In this document: piece after piece, positions 33,761 through 41,554 of the stretch
Layout of the letters: each line of letters begins with the position of its first letter
How positions within the stretch are numbered: the first letter of the stretch is position 1
DNA from: Mesobacillus subterraneus
GTDB taxonomy: Bacteria; Bacillota; Bacilli; Bacillales; Cytobacillaceae
Direction: 5' to 3'
Assembly (NCBI RefSeq): GCF_023715485.1
Contig: NZ_JAMBOF010000006.1
Location: 124,001 to 188,000 of the forward strand
Length of the DNA stretch: 64,000 nt
Made by a program: the position numbers and the translations under genes
The notes under the pieces: generated by a model
Seen by the model: only the letters and a program-made list of their open reading frames with translations
Told to the model about the DNA's origin: nothing
The model's database searches: none

Positions 33761-33893
33761 CTGTTGATTTCCGTTCCAGGCGCTTCGCTTTCCGCGGGGC
33801 TGGCGGTGAGCCTCCTCGTCGCAAGCTCCTGCGGGGTCTCACCTGTCCAGCTGATCCCGCAGGAGTCTGCGCGCCTTCCACTCCAATCAACAG
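33761..33893 (+). repeat. Dispersed intergenic repeat, copy 3 (forward orientation)
   Basis: A 133-base core bounded by CTGTTGATT and AATCAACAG, nearly identical to copy 2 (9219-9352), with inner hairpin arms CTCCTGCGGG and CCCGCAGGAG. The outer arms seen in copies 1 and 2 are missing. Open frames crossing it on both strands are artefacts of its GC content. Confidence 0.88.
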
Positions 33894-33968
33894 GGCTTTC
33901 AAAATTAGCATAGAACTAAATCAATTCCTATAATAAAATAGATATATATAACGCTTAAGGTGATAAAG

Positions 33969-34186
33969 ATGCTATCGAAAAACAATCGGACCCAACGAGA
34001 CCAGTTTCCTGAGGGGACATAAAAAATTGTCCAAGCAGGCGATGCTTACTTTCACTGCCTTGAATAACTTTAAAAGATGGCCAGCTAGACCTGGAAAAGC
34101 CCAGTAACAACCTTGAAACATAGTCAATCCTCAAGTAAAAACTCCTTTTGTCGACAAACTGAGCATCCCATTTGGAATGCTATTTT
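33969..34186 (+). pseudogene. Decayed IS1182-type transposase remnant
   Basis: ATG 33969 begins MLSKNNRTQRDQFPEGT then stops, resembling the first residues of IS1182-family transposases. From about 34038 the frame gives QAMLTFTALN then, in the neighbouring frame, LKDGQL…KPSNNLET, which resembles the C-terminal end of those transposases. A short imperfect hairpin (GAGCATCCC…GGAATGCT) follows. Roughly 400 internal codons are missing and at least one frameshift exists. This leaves a scar of about 220 bases next to repeat copy 3. Confidence 0.6.
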
Positions 34187-34190
34187 CATT

Positions 34191-34424
34191 TTAATCCATA
34201 ACCTTATAAAGGTTTTCAACTTTTTTGTAGGGGATTAGGATGTAAGGCTGGCCTGCAGGAGTAAACTCTTCTATACCTGCCTGGTTTACATCTGGAGAAA
34301 AATATTTCTTTCCCCACTTCTTGATTATTTCACCTGTTGTTCCTTTTTTGATAATTCCTTTTCGGGGCTTGCCAAAAGGAACTTTGTTTCTTAGAGCAAA
34401 AAACGATATTTCAGAGTAATACAT
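34191..34424 (-). CDS. Hypothetical small protein
   Basis: A 77-residue frame starting at ATG 34424 with GTGAGG upstream; a longer TTG start at 34475 would add 17 residues. The sequence is basic and glycine-rich in the middle (NKVPFGKPRKGIIKKGTTGE) with IEEFTPAGQPYILIPYKKVE near the end. No family recognised. A palindromic GTATA-N3-TATAC at 34508-34520 lies upstream. It is flanked by the transposase scar and may be part of a mobile remnant. Confidence 0.5.
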   Translation of the reverse strand: MYYSEISFFALRNKVPFGKPRKGIIKKGTTGEIIKKWGKKYFSPDVNQAGIEEFTPAGQPYILIPYKKVENLYKVMD

Positions 34425-34556
34425 TATATCCTCACTAATTTTAACCTTATAAAGTCTTCTTTCTTTGCCGAACAAGATCCTTCACCGCCAGTTTTTTGAA
34501 TAAATATGTATATTGTATACGAAGGATAAAGGCAAAAGGATTCAATAGCAAAACAT

Positions 34557-35531
34557 TTATACAGATTTTCGTTCCCAAAGTTTAACAGGGAGCACGATTT
34601 TATCGGAATACTCTATGTCTTTGGATTGATCAATATATGCCATGAATGCAGAGGAACCAAGTTGTTTAGTAGGAATTTCAATTGTCGTGATACCCAGTAT
34701 CTTTGATATCGGATGGTTATCGAAACTTATGACGGCAAAATCTTCAGGGACCGTTAATTCATTATTTTTGGCTTCGGCAATCATTCCTGCCGCAACTTGG
34801 TCATTTCCTACAAGAAATGCTGTTGGTTTTTCATCCCATTCTAAATATTCATCAATCACTTTCTTGCCATCCTCAATCATCAAGCATTGTCCGATTATCC
34901 ATTCTCTCCTGAATTTCTCGCCAATAACCTTCATTTTTTTCTCATAGGCGGCCTTTCGTTTCTGGCTGTTCGTTCCTTCTAATCTGCCTAAACAAATAGC
35001 AATCTTTTCATGTCCCTTAGAAACTAAGTAATCCAATCCTAGATTAAAGGCTTCGACATGCTTAATTGAAACAGACGGGAATTCTTGCTGGTCTGCATCC
35101 TCGCATAACACGGTTGGCCCAATCCCTTTATAATTCAGCAGTAAATCAAACTGCACAGCCCTAGAACAAAATATGACACCATCAATGAGGTGCCCGCGCA
35201 ATTGCTCTAATGCTTCGAGTTCCTTATCCTGATTGTAGTCTGTTTGGAACAGGACCAGCTGGACATTATGTTTCATCGCTTCTTCGGCAATTCCTTCAAG
35301 GAGTGCTGAAAAGTAAGGATGATTAATTGTGGGAAGTACGACCCCAACCATATTTGTTTTTCCTTGAGATAAATGCACAGCGTTTATATTACGGCTATAG
35401 TCTAATTTTTCGATTGTCTTCAATACAGCATCTTTTTTTGCAGTACTTACGTAAGGGTGATTATTAAGAACTCTGGAAACGGTAGAAACCGATACACCAG
35501 CGAGTCGTGCAATTTCTCGTATATTAGCCAT
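34557..35531 (-). CDS. LacI family transcriptional regulator
   Basis: A 324-residue repressor. The N-terminal helix-turn-helix reads MANIREIARLAGVSVSTVSR VLNNHPYVS, and the hinge RNINAVHLSQGKTN follows. The periplasmic-binding-protein-like sensor domain has NMVGVVLPTINHPYFSALLEGI and ends with ITTIEIPTKQLGSSAFMAYI. The effector is probably a sugar, by family only. It is divergent from a 47-codon gene, and the shared intergenic region holds the palindrome TGAAACGCGTTTCA at 35569-35582. No sugar catabolism gene is adjacent, which is unusual for this family. Confidence 0.92.
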   Translation of the reverse strand: MANIREIARLAGVSVSTVSRVLNNHPYVSTAKKDAVLKTIEKLDYSRNINAVHLSQGKTNMVGVVLPTINHPYFSALLEGIAEEAMKHNVQLVLFQTDYNQDKELEALEQLRGHLIDGVIFCSRAVQFDLLLNYKGIGPTVLCEDADQQEFPSVSIKHVEAFNLGLDYLVSKGHEKIAICLGRLEGTNSQKRKAAYEKKMKVIGEKFRREWIIGQCLMIEDGKKVIDEYLEWDEKPTAFLVGNDQVAAGMIAEAKNNELTVPEDFAVISFDNHPISKILGITTIEIPTKQLGSSAFMAYIDQSKDIEYSDKIVLPVKLWERKSV

Positions 35532-35562
35532 AATTTTTTCCTCACTTATTGAAATAAATCCC

Positions 35563-35592
35563 TTGACCTGAAACGCGTTTCACAAATTATCT
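35563..35592 (+). promoter_or_regulatory. Promoter with LacI-type operator in its spacer
   Basis: TTGACC (35563-35568) and TTATCT (35587-35592) are 18 bases apart. The perfect 14-base palindrome TGAAACGCGTTTCA occupies 35569-35582 inside the spacer. A repressor bound there would block polymerase for the 47-codon gene. It also lies 38 bases upstream of the regulator's own start codon. Confidence 0.8.
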
Positions 35593-35624
35593 TAGATTTA
35601 ACGAAAAAAAAGGAGTGGTTCAGG

Positions 35625-35768
35625 ATGGTTTCAGGCATTACAATGCTAGCTGGTTTATGTGTGTTTGAATTAATTTTAGCAAAAATCGCCATTGGAAATG
35701 GCAAAATCGAAGAATTTAGTTTTCAGGACTTTTATGATTGGCACTCTACAGAGAGCGAAACAAAATAA
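35625..35768 (+). CDS. 47-residue protein under LacI-type control
   Basis: A small gene starting at ATG 35625 with AAAAGGAG nine bases upstream, ending at TAA 35766-35768 and followed by a terminator. The product begins with a hydrophobic helix (MVSGITMLAGLCVFELILAK) and ends with an acidic/aromatic tail FSFQDFYDWHSTESETK. No family recognised. A promoter with an operator, a ribosome binding site and a terminator together make it a complete, separately regulated unit. Confidence 0.75.
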   Translation: MVSGITMLAGLCVFELILAKIAIGNGKIEEFSFQDFYDWHSTESETK

Positions 35769-35776
35769 AAGAACGG

Positions 35777-35806
35777 TCGCTGCCTGATTTTCTGGCAGCG
35801 ATTTAT
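35777..35806 (+). terminator. Terminator of the 47-codon gene
   Basis: TCGCTGCC (35777-35784) and GGCAGCGA (35794-35801) pair and are followed by TTTATT. Confidence 0.82.
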
Positions 35807-35815
35807 TAAATTTTC

Positions 35816-35847
35816 GGTTGTAAAATCAATAAAGTTTACGAAAGATG
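35816..35847 (+). repeat. Degenerate copy of a short dispersed repeat
   Basis: GGTTGTAAAATCAATAAAGT and the following TTACGAAA match, with a few changes, the 34-base unit at 46086-46119 and its reverse complement at 59068-59100. Confidence 0.45.
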
Positions 35848-35981
35848 TTACCATTAAACATTTCTTTTTGCATTAAAGGGTATAATCTCGAGTGAATCAA
35901 AGTATGATGAGGTGACATCAAAGAGGAAAAAGAATCTACGAGCCGAATATTAATGATGATGGAAATGATTTTATCAGAACT

Positions 35982-36007
35982 TGAAACTTTTTCCTTCTGC
36001 TTCCGTA
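35982..36007 (+). promoter_or_regulatory. Sigma-W-type promoter (TGAAAC-N16-CGTA)
   Basis: TGAAAC at 35982-35987 and CGTA at 36004-36007 are separated by exactly 16 bases, and the -35 box is followed by a T run, as in Bacillus sigma-W promoters. It lies about 35 bases upstream of the first gene of a five-gene operon. No other clear CGTA-type match was noticed in the window's intergenic regions. Confidence 0.85.
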
Positions 36008-36041
36008 AATACTAAAGTCAAAAACGAAAGAGGTGAAATAT

Positions 36042-36485
36042 ATGAGCAAAACGAAGAAGGTGATGGCCGGGATTTCAGCGACGGCTTTAATGATGGGGCT
36101 AGTTGGCTGCAATAATAACCAGCAGGCTGTTCCGGACCGTGATTGGGATCAGGATGGTTCAGCACCGGATGAACAGGATTGGAGTTCAGGAGAAGAACAG
36201 GATATACCACCGGTTCCAGAGGGGACTGATTGTTCCGACTGGGAATGGGATGCTGAAGATGGAGTTTGGGAATGTGATGACTCAAGGTCACCGTATTTTG
36301 GGCATTTCTTTTTCGGCGGAATGTTTTTTTCCAACCGATCCATGTTATATAAAAGCAATGACTATATGAATTATAAAAAAAGCCCGTCATTCAAGGGGGC
36401 AAGGCTTGACAGTAACTATAAAAACACTTCGCCAAGCGGCAGTTCGGGATTCGGCAGCGGATCCAGAAGCACGACTGGCGGTTAA
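36042..36485 (+). CDS. Lipoprotein resembling YgiB/DUF1190, first gene of the sigma-W-type operon
   Basis: A 147-residue protein starting at ATG 36042 (GAGGTG upstream). A lipoprotein signal with lipobox GLVGC (Cys25) is followed by a long acidic, tryptophan-containing stretch (DWEWDAEDGVWECDD). A histidine/aromatic patch FGHFFFGGMFF and a C-terminal glycine/serine tail GSSGFGSGSRSTTGG come next. The GFGS tail and position beside a GspS-like gene recall YgiB/YjfM of E. coli, which sit with YgiC/YjfC. Similarity is at pattern level only. It is probably anchored outside the membrane. Confidence 0.75.
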   Translation: MSKTKKVMAGISATALMMGLVGCNNNQQAVPDRDWDQDGSAPDEQDWSSGEEQDIPPVPEGTDCSDWEWDAEDGVWECDDSRSPYFGHFFFGGMFFSNRSMLYKSNDYMNYKKSPSFKGARLDSNYKNTSPSGSSGFGSGSRSTTGG

Positions 36486-36502
36486 AAGGAGAGGCTTAAA
36501 CG

Positions 36503-36901
36503 ATGAATCTGTATTTAAATTTTGCTGCTTATCTAGGCTTGGGGTTGCTTTTATTAACAGCTGGCGTGGCCTTATTCGTATTGGCTACACCAAAAATCAA
36601 GGAATTTGAGTTGATTGGTAAGAAGAACGTCACTGCAGCGCTGTCACTAGGAGGAAAAATGCTGGGACTTGCGATTGTACTTGGGGCTGCAGCAGAGTAT
36701 TCAGTGTCACTCCTTGATATGGCCATCTGGGGTTCCATCGGGATTTTCACACAAATCATCGTGTTCTTCCTTGCTGAATTAGTTACAGTTCGATACAGTC
36801 TGCAAACGGCAATTGAGGAAGATAACCGTTCTGTTGGTGTCATCTTGTTCTCTCTGTCATTTTCAGTTGGCTGGATTGTCGCAAAGAGCCTTTCGTATTA
36901 G
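36503..36901 (+). CDS. DUF350 membrane protein
   Basis: A 132-residue protein with four membrane segments. DUF350 (YjfL-like) markers are TAALSLGGKMLGLAIVLGAA in TM2 and a final VGWIVAKSLSY. In E. coli yjfL occurs with a GspS-like gene (yjfC), as here. The function is unknown; a small channel or membrane scaffold has been suggested for the family. It is 17 bases after the lipoprotein gene with AAAGGAGAGG upstream. Confidence 0.85.
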   Translation: MNLYLNFAAYLGLGLLLLTAGVALFVLATPKIKEFELIGKKNVTAALSLGGKMLGLAIVLGAAAEYSVSLLDMAIWGSIGIFTQIIVFFLAELVTVRYSLQTAIEEDNRSVGVILFSLSFSVGWIVAKSLSY

Positions 36902-36917
36902 AAAGAGGTGAACGCTC

Positions 36918-37382
36918 ATGAAAAAACTCACTTACTTCGTCCATGTTGGAAATGGGAAGTACGAACCCTTTTTCGAGTATTCCATTTCAAATGTTGGGAT
37001 TGATGAATTTTACGCACGTCAGCTTTGCACTTATTTTATTATTAAAGGAAGCCAATATGAATTAGTATCGAACGAAATGGACGGGGAAGAAGAAATTCTC
37101 ATCCTTGAGGACCGTGGGCGGAACAATTCAGTCATTGATGAAAAAGGATTTCGCGGGCAGGGCATCCATGTGGAATTCCGCCTCCATTTGGAAAGTGAAA
37201 ATTATAAGCTGCTCACCGCTATTCCATGCAGGACGCATCTCGATGTGATTCGTTATCTTTTAAAGGATGTGGCAGATGTGCCCGGCATCGGCCAAATGGC
37301 AGTCATGTCCACGGAAATCGATGAGGACCGGGGTGTTTATGTTCTTTATGTAAAAGATCTTGATGATACTAACATGGAATAG
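36918..37382 (+). CDS. Unknown soluble protein of the sigma-W-type operon
   Basis: A 154-residue soluble protein 16 bases after the DUF350 gene, with GAAAGAGGTG upstream of ATG 36918. It has mixed alpha/beta character with YFVHVGNGKYEPFFEYSISN at the start, ILILEDRGRNNSVIDEKGFR in the middle and ends VYVLYVKDLDDTNME. I do not recognise the family. Its place between the membrane protein and the ligase suggests an adaptor or ligase substrate. Confidence 0.78.
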   Translation: MKKLTYFVHVGNGKYEPFFEYSISNVGIDEFYARQLCTYFIIKGSQYELVSNEMDGEEEILILEDRGRNNSVIDEKGFRGQGIHVEFRLHLESENYKLLTAIPCRTHLDVIRYLLKDVADVPGIGQMAVMSTEIDEDRGVYVLYVKDLDDTNME

Positions 37383-37392
37383 GAGGAGTTCC

Positions 37393-38625
37393 ATGAACCG
37401 CTATAAGATAGATAGAGAGAAATTTTACAGTAAAATTGAAAACTTTTGGCCTGATTTATACGGAGAGGAATATGCCCTGTATGATATTTCCTCTATTGAT
37501 AAAAGAGAATTGGATGCAATAAGGCTTTGCACCCATAAGGCAGGTCTGGTTTTCTTCAAGGTTTGCGAGCTGTTGCGGAACGCAGATAGCCATACACTTC
37601 TTGAAATGGGGTTTCCAAAAGAAACCCTCGATTTTTTGCAGCTAAAAACAATCAGGCCAGAAACTGTAATCGCAAGACTGGATCTTATCCAAACGAATAA
37701 TACATATAAAGTGATCGAAATCAATTCAGATACTCCTACATTCATAAAAGAATTATTCCACGTAAATGGTCTTGCTGCCAGGGAGTTTGGTTATGCGGAC
37801 CCTAACGATGGAGCAGAAGACCATTTGGCGAATGCTGTCCGGGAAAGCATCCATGAAACTGCAAGATGGCTAGAAGAAGTTGAACCCTTTGTAGTTTTCA
37901 CTGCCCATGAGGACAATATCGAGGATCGAAACACAGTGCTATACCTACAAAGACTATACGGCCTGCCTGCAAAGTTCATCCCGCTGAACCATCTAAGAAT
38001 AGAACCTGGAAAAGGCCTTTTTGATGATAACGGCAGAAAAATAGATATCCTTTATCGTCAAACATTCCCAATTGAGAGCCTGATTATGGATGAAGACAGT
38101 TCCGGGAACAAAATTGGCCAATGGCTGCTTGATCTAGTAATCGAAAAGAAACTTGCGGTCATCAACCCGCCTTCAGCATTCCTTCTCCAAAATAAATCAG
38201 TTTTGGCCGTAATCTGGGGGCTGCATGAGCGTGGCGATTCTTTTTTTACTGAGGAAGAGCATAGCTGGATTGAGGAATATTTCCTGCCTACCTATCTGGA
38301 GCCAGACACTTTCCTATTAAAGCAGAGCCCATTTGTTAAGAAGCCTATTTTTGGCAGAGAGGGTGATACGGTGCAAATTTTCAGTCCAGCTGGGAAGTTG
38401 TTATTAGAGGAAGCACAAAAAACATATTCAGATGTTCCTTCGATTTATCAACAGTTTCTCAAACTTCCCCGGACGAATTACCAGTCTGAAAAAGGCATGC
38501 AAATCGGACATAAGCTAATTGGCAGCTTCCTGATCAATGGAAAGCCTTCTGCAATTGGCTTTCGTGTCGGAGGGGAGATTACCAATAATCTTTCCTGTTA
38601 CTTGCCTGCAGGACTGTCTAGATAG
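37393..38625 (+). CDS. Glutathionylspermidine synthase-like ATP-grasp ligase
   Basis: A 410-residue protein starting at ATG 37393 with AGGAGGAG upstream. It matches the GspS/YgiC/YjfC ATP-grasp family: an N-terminal barrel part, YKVIEINSDTPTFIKE near 105-120 as substrate/metal site, KKPIFGREGDTVQI (the KPxxGREG nucleotide-binding motif) near 310-325, and a final GFRVGGEITNN. Well-studied members join glutathione and spermidine. Bacillus lacks glutathione, so the peptide or amine partner here must differ. It lies between the unknown gene and the K+ channel, with gaps of 10 and 16 bases. Confidence 0.85.
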   Translation: MNRYKIDREKFYSKIENFWPDLYGEEYALYDISSIDKRELDAIRLCTHKAGLVFFKVCELLRNADSHTLLEMGFPKETLDFLQLKTIRPETVIARLDLIQTNNTYKVIEINSDTPTFIKELFHVNGLAAREFGYADPNDGAEDHLANAVRESIHETARWLEEVEPFVVFTAHEDNIEDRNTVLYLQRLYGLPAKFIPLNHLRIEPGKGLFDDNGRKIDILYRQTFPIESLIMDEDSSGNKIGQWLLDLVIEKKLAVINPPSAFLLQNKSVLAVIWGLHERGDSFFTEEEHSWIEEYFLPTYLEPDTFLLKQSPFVKKPIFGREGDTVQIFSPAGKLLLEEAQKTYSDVPSIYQQFLKLPRTNYQSEKGMQIGHKLIGSFLINGKPSAIGFRVGGEITNNLSCYLPAGLSR

Positions 38626-38641
38626 TAAGGGGGATGCTTTA

Positions 38642-39670
38642 ATGTGGATTTTACAGAGAATATTTTCGAAACTGCTGAAAATCAGCCTTTTAAAGATATT
38701 GTTAATTTCAGTAGCAGTTATTCTATTCAGCAGCTTTATTATCAAAACACTAGAGCCCGAAACCTTCCCAAGATTCATGGATGCATTATGGTGGACGATG
38801 ACTACTGTTGTCACCGTGGGGTATGGTGATTATTCACCGAGCAGCGATCCAGGCAGGATTTTCACAATGGTCCTGCTCTACACCTTTGGAATCGGAGCAA
38901 TGGGTGTCATCATTGGCAAAATCTTTGAAAGTTTAACCCTATACAGAAAAATGAAGGAGGAAGGGAAGTTGGCTTACAAGGGAAAAGACCACTATATTCT
39001 GATTGGTTCCTCCAGAGACAAACTGAGAAATGTTGTAGAAGAAATCCTTGCCGCAAATAAAAAATGTGAAATAGTGATAGTCGATCATAGCAATGAATCG
39101 CCAGTATTGCATGATCGTGTGCATTTCGTAAGCGGCAACCCGGCGGAAGAAGAAGTGCTGATGCAAGCGAATATCCTTGAATCCAAATCCGTGGCGGTTT
39201 TTACCGATGATCGTATCGAGCTGCCAGAATATGCTGATGGAAAAACGCTGCTGATATCCTCACGGGTGGAACACATCTCAAAGCATTATCAAAAGAATTT
39301 ATATACGATTGCAGAGATCATGAAGGAAAAACATATCGCCCTTTTCGAACATGCAAATGTGGACGAATTTATTTTATCTAATGAATCAGTTTCTAAGCTA
39401 ATGGCTCAGGCAGCGATTTATCCCGGCTCGAGCAGGCTCTTCAAACAGCTTCTCAGCAATACCGATGGGGAGAACTTATATGAAATCGGGAAAAAGCCTC
39501 ACTGGAATACCTATAAGGAAGCTGCGATGGAGCTTTTTGATTTAGGTGCAACACTAATCTCAGATGGGCATGCCCTTGATGTCGCCAGAAGGCACAACGA
39601 AAAGATTCCTGACGGTGCGAAAATGTTCGTCATTTGTGACGAAGATACTTTCAAAAAGATCTGCAGCTAA
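38642..39670 (+). CDS. Two-TM potassium channel with RCK/TrkA-N domain
   Basis: A 342-residue protein starting at ATG 38642 (AAGGGGG upstream). Residues 1-95 contain TM1, pore helix and filter TTVVTVGYGDYSP and TM2, so it is a two-TM K+ channel. The cytoplasmic part (about 110-340) carries a TrkA-N Rossmann fold (HYILIGSSRDKLRNVVEEIL). The pore resembles MthK/YugO channels. Last gene of the five-gene operon, which ends without an obvious hairpin before the csp promoter. Confidence 0.92.
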   Translation: MWILQRIFSKLLKISLLKILLISVAVILFSSFIIKTLEPETFPRFMDALWWTMTTVVTVGYGDYSPSSDPGRIFTMVLLYTFGIGAMGVIIGKIFESLTLYRKMKEEGKLAYKGKDHYILIGSSRDKLRNVVEEILAANKKCEIVIVDHSNESPVLHDRVHFVSGNPAEEEVLMQANILESKSVAVFTDDRIELPEYADGKTLLISSRVEHISKHYQKNLYTIAEIMKEKHIALFEHANVDEFILSNESVSKLMAQAAIYPGSSRLFKQLLSNTDGENLYEIGKKPHWNTYKEAAMELFDLGATLISDGHALDVARRHNEKIPDGAKMFVICDEDTFKKICS

Positions 39671-39784
39671 CGATAAATATTCTTGAGAAAAATATCCCTT
39701 TTTAAGTTTAAAAAGTTTAAGGAAGGATATAATAATCACGCAAGGTTAAATTGCAATTTTTTTAATCGCTAGGAGGCAACAATC

Positions 39785-39985
39785 GTGGAACGTGGTAAGG
39801 TAAAATGGTTTAACAGTGAAAAAGGCTTTGGATTCATTGAGCGTGAAGGCGGCGAAGACGTATTCGTACACTTCTCAGCAATCCAGGGCGAAGGCTACAA
39901 GTCTTTAGATGAAGGTCAAGAAGTTACATTTGAAGTCGAACAAGGCCAGCGTGGCCCGCAAGCGACAAACGTACAGAAAGCCTAA
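39785..39985 (+). CDS. cspB: Cold shock protein, CspB type
   Basis: A 66-residue single-domain RNA/DNA-binding protein with RNP1 KGFGFIE and RNP2 DVFVHFSAI. It acts as an RNA chaperone on cold or growth transitions. It starts at GTG 39785 with AGGAGG upstream. A TATAAT at 39728-39733 implies a 5' UTR of about 50 bases. It ends with a terminator. Which Csp paralogue it equals (B, C or D) cannot be told. Confidence 0.93.
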   Translation: MERGKVKWFNSEKGFGFIEREGGEDVFVHFSAIQGEGYKSLDEGQEVTFEVEQGQRGPQATNVQKA

Positions 39986-39998
39986 CTAAGGATACCTA

Positions 39999-40030
39999 AA
40001 ACAGACTCACATAGCTGGGTCTGTTTTTTT
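39999..40030 (+). terminator. Terminator of the csp gene
   Basis: ACAGAC (40001-40006) and GTCTGT (40019-40024) are followed by a long T run. Confidence 0.85.
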
Positions 40031-40148
40031 CTGGTTGAAAAAATGCCCGTGGCAGTCTTACCGGCTGATCATAATGAATTTAATTGATTTAGGATAAAAA
40101 CATCTATTGAGAAATAATTAACTATTTTTAAGAAAGTACTTTTTTTGC

Positions 40149-40176
40149 AAAAAAAATAACACATCCATGATGTGCT
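40149..40176 (-). terminator. Terminator of racA
   Basis: On the reverse strand CACATC and GATGTG pair around ATG, followed by TTATTTTTTTTG. Confidence 0.75.
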
Positions 40177-40180
40177 ACAA

Positions 40181-40705
40181 TTAAAAACCAAAAAATGAAC
40201 TCAGTATATTGCGTTTTTTAAATTTCCTGAATGGGGTAGAAGGGATTATTGCCATTTTACTTTCCTTTTCAACCACTGTTTCCTTTTGAACTGCAGCTTG
40301 TTGCAGACTTTCAATAATGTCGCTTAATCTTCCCACTTCATTTTGCAAGTCCTCGATTTCTCTACGATGATGCAGTATTTGGTATGAAACAATATCATCC
40401 GCTTTCCCGCCAAGCTTGTTCTCCAGGTTATTGATTCGTTCCATCAACTTTTCGTACATCAGATCAGATGGTGCTGCCGTAACCTTTGCTTTCCTCGGTT
40501 TATTCCCTTTGATTTTCAAGTCTTGGAGCAAAACACCGTTATTGAGCTGTTCCTGGATATTTTTTAATATCTCAATGCTCTCCTCAGAAAATTGATAATG
40601 CCCAAGCTCTGTCCGTTCCATTTGAAGGTTTGCCTGCTTCACCCAACGTTGAATCGTACTCGGTGATACTCCAAGCATCTTTGCCACTGCGCTAGTATTC
40701 ATCAT
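40181..40705 (-). CDS. racA: RacA-like chromosome-anchoring protein
   Basis: A 174-residue protein starting at ATG 40705 (or the adjacent ATG 40702, which is better spaced from AAAGGAGGG). A MerR-like helix-turn-helix (MNTSAVAKMLGVSPSTIQRW then ELGHYQFSEE) is followed by a coiled coil (about 95-150) and a short hydrophobic/basic end (KFKKRNILSSFFGF). RacA binds DNA near oriC during sporulation and pins it to the cell pole through DivIVA. The match is good in the HTH and overall length (184 in B. subtilis). Confidence 0.85.
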   Translation of the reverse strand: MMNTSAVAKMLGVSPSTIQRWVKQANLQMERTELGHYQFSEESIEILKNIQEQLNNGVLLQDLKIKGNKPRKAKVTAAPSDLMYEKLMERINNLENKLGGKADDIVSYQILHHRREIEDLQNEVGRLSDIIESLQQAAVQKETVVEKESKMAIIPSTPFRKFKKRNILSSFFGF

Positions 40706-40942
40706 GATCCCTCCTTTGTTAGTAAAGGTTTTCGATAATGGATTTCTTAATCCTTCCGCACTGACAAAACTAGTATTCATTCGCCAAAGATAGTGGATAT
40801 GCAACAAGATGAAACAAAATGTAAGCTTTACTGATAACCAGGGAGAAATGTGCTAATTCAAATATTTTTTTTGAAAAGTTTGAAACTTTTTCTGGCAATG
40901 GATGGTAATATTATTATAATCAAATGAAAAGGTGCGAAGAAA

Positions 40943-41524
40943 ATGAATTATAAATTCTTATTTAGTAAACCATTGATCATCACAGTCGTTTGCGGCCTTC
41001 TCTATGTAGGTTTCCTGCATTACAAAATCATCCAGCACGCTACTCCTGAAGCGCCAAAAAATGCTGATTATATTATAGTACTTGGAGCCAGAGTGAAAGG
41101 AACGGTTCCTTCCTTAGCATTGCAGTTCAGGATTGACCATGCTGCGGAGTACTTAAAGGAAAACCCTGATACCATTGCGATTGCATCTGGCGGAAAGGGA
41201 CCTGGAGAAGACATCTCCGAGGCTGAATCGATCAAAAATGAATTAATAGCCCATGGAATCAAAGAATCCAGAATCCTTCTTGAGGATACATCAACTACGA
41301 CATATGAAAATATTCGATTTTCCAAAAAGCTTATTCCTAAAAATTCTGAGTTAGGGCTAGTAGTTACGAATGATTTCCATATCTTCCGGTCTAAGATGAT
41401 TGCGAATAACGAAGGGCTAGAACTAAGCGGATTGCCTGCGAAAACTCCAGTACAGGCTTTATTAAAATCATATGTCCGCGAATATCTGGCATTGACGAAG
41501 TATTTTATTTTAAACATTTTCTAA
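40943..41524 (+). CDS. YdcF/SanA-like DUF218 protein
   Basis: A 193-residue protein with one N-terminal membrane helix (residues 10-28) and a DUF218 domain outside or at the membrane: DYIIVLGARVKGTVPSLALQ, ASGGKGPGEDISEAESI, TTTYENIRFSKKLI and VVTNDFHIFRSKMIA. DUF218 proteins are linked to envelope integrity (SanA, YdcF, ElyC). ATG 40943 follows AAAGGTGCGAAG. It begins a row of same-strand genes to 44684. Confidence 0.88.
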   Translation: MNYKFLFSKPLIITVVCGLLYVGFLHYKIIQHATPEAPKNADYIIVLGARVKGTVPSLALQFRIDHAAEYLKENPDTIAIASGGKGPGEDISEAESIKNELIAHGIKESRILLEDTSTTTYENIRFSKKLIPKNSELGLVVTNDFHIFRSKMIANNEGLELSGLPAKTPVQALLKSYVREYLALTKYFILNIF

Positions 41525-41554
41525 ATGAGAACTTCAAACTAATGAGGTGAATAT

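Noticed and set aside
35569-35582. CcpA cre site reading of TGAAACGCGTTTCA
   Set aside because: cre needs TGNAANCG; here positions 7-8 are GC, so the palindrome fits another LacI-family protein, most likely the adjacent one.
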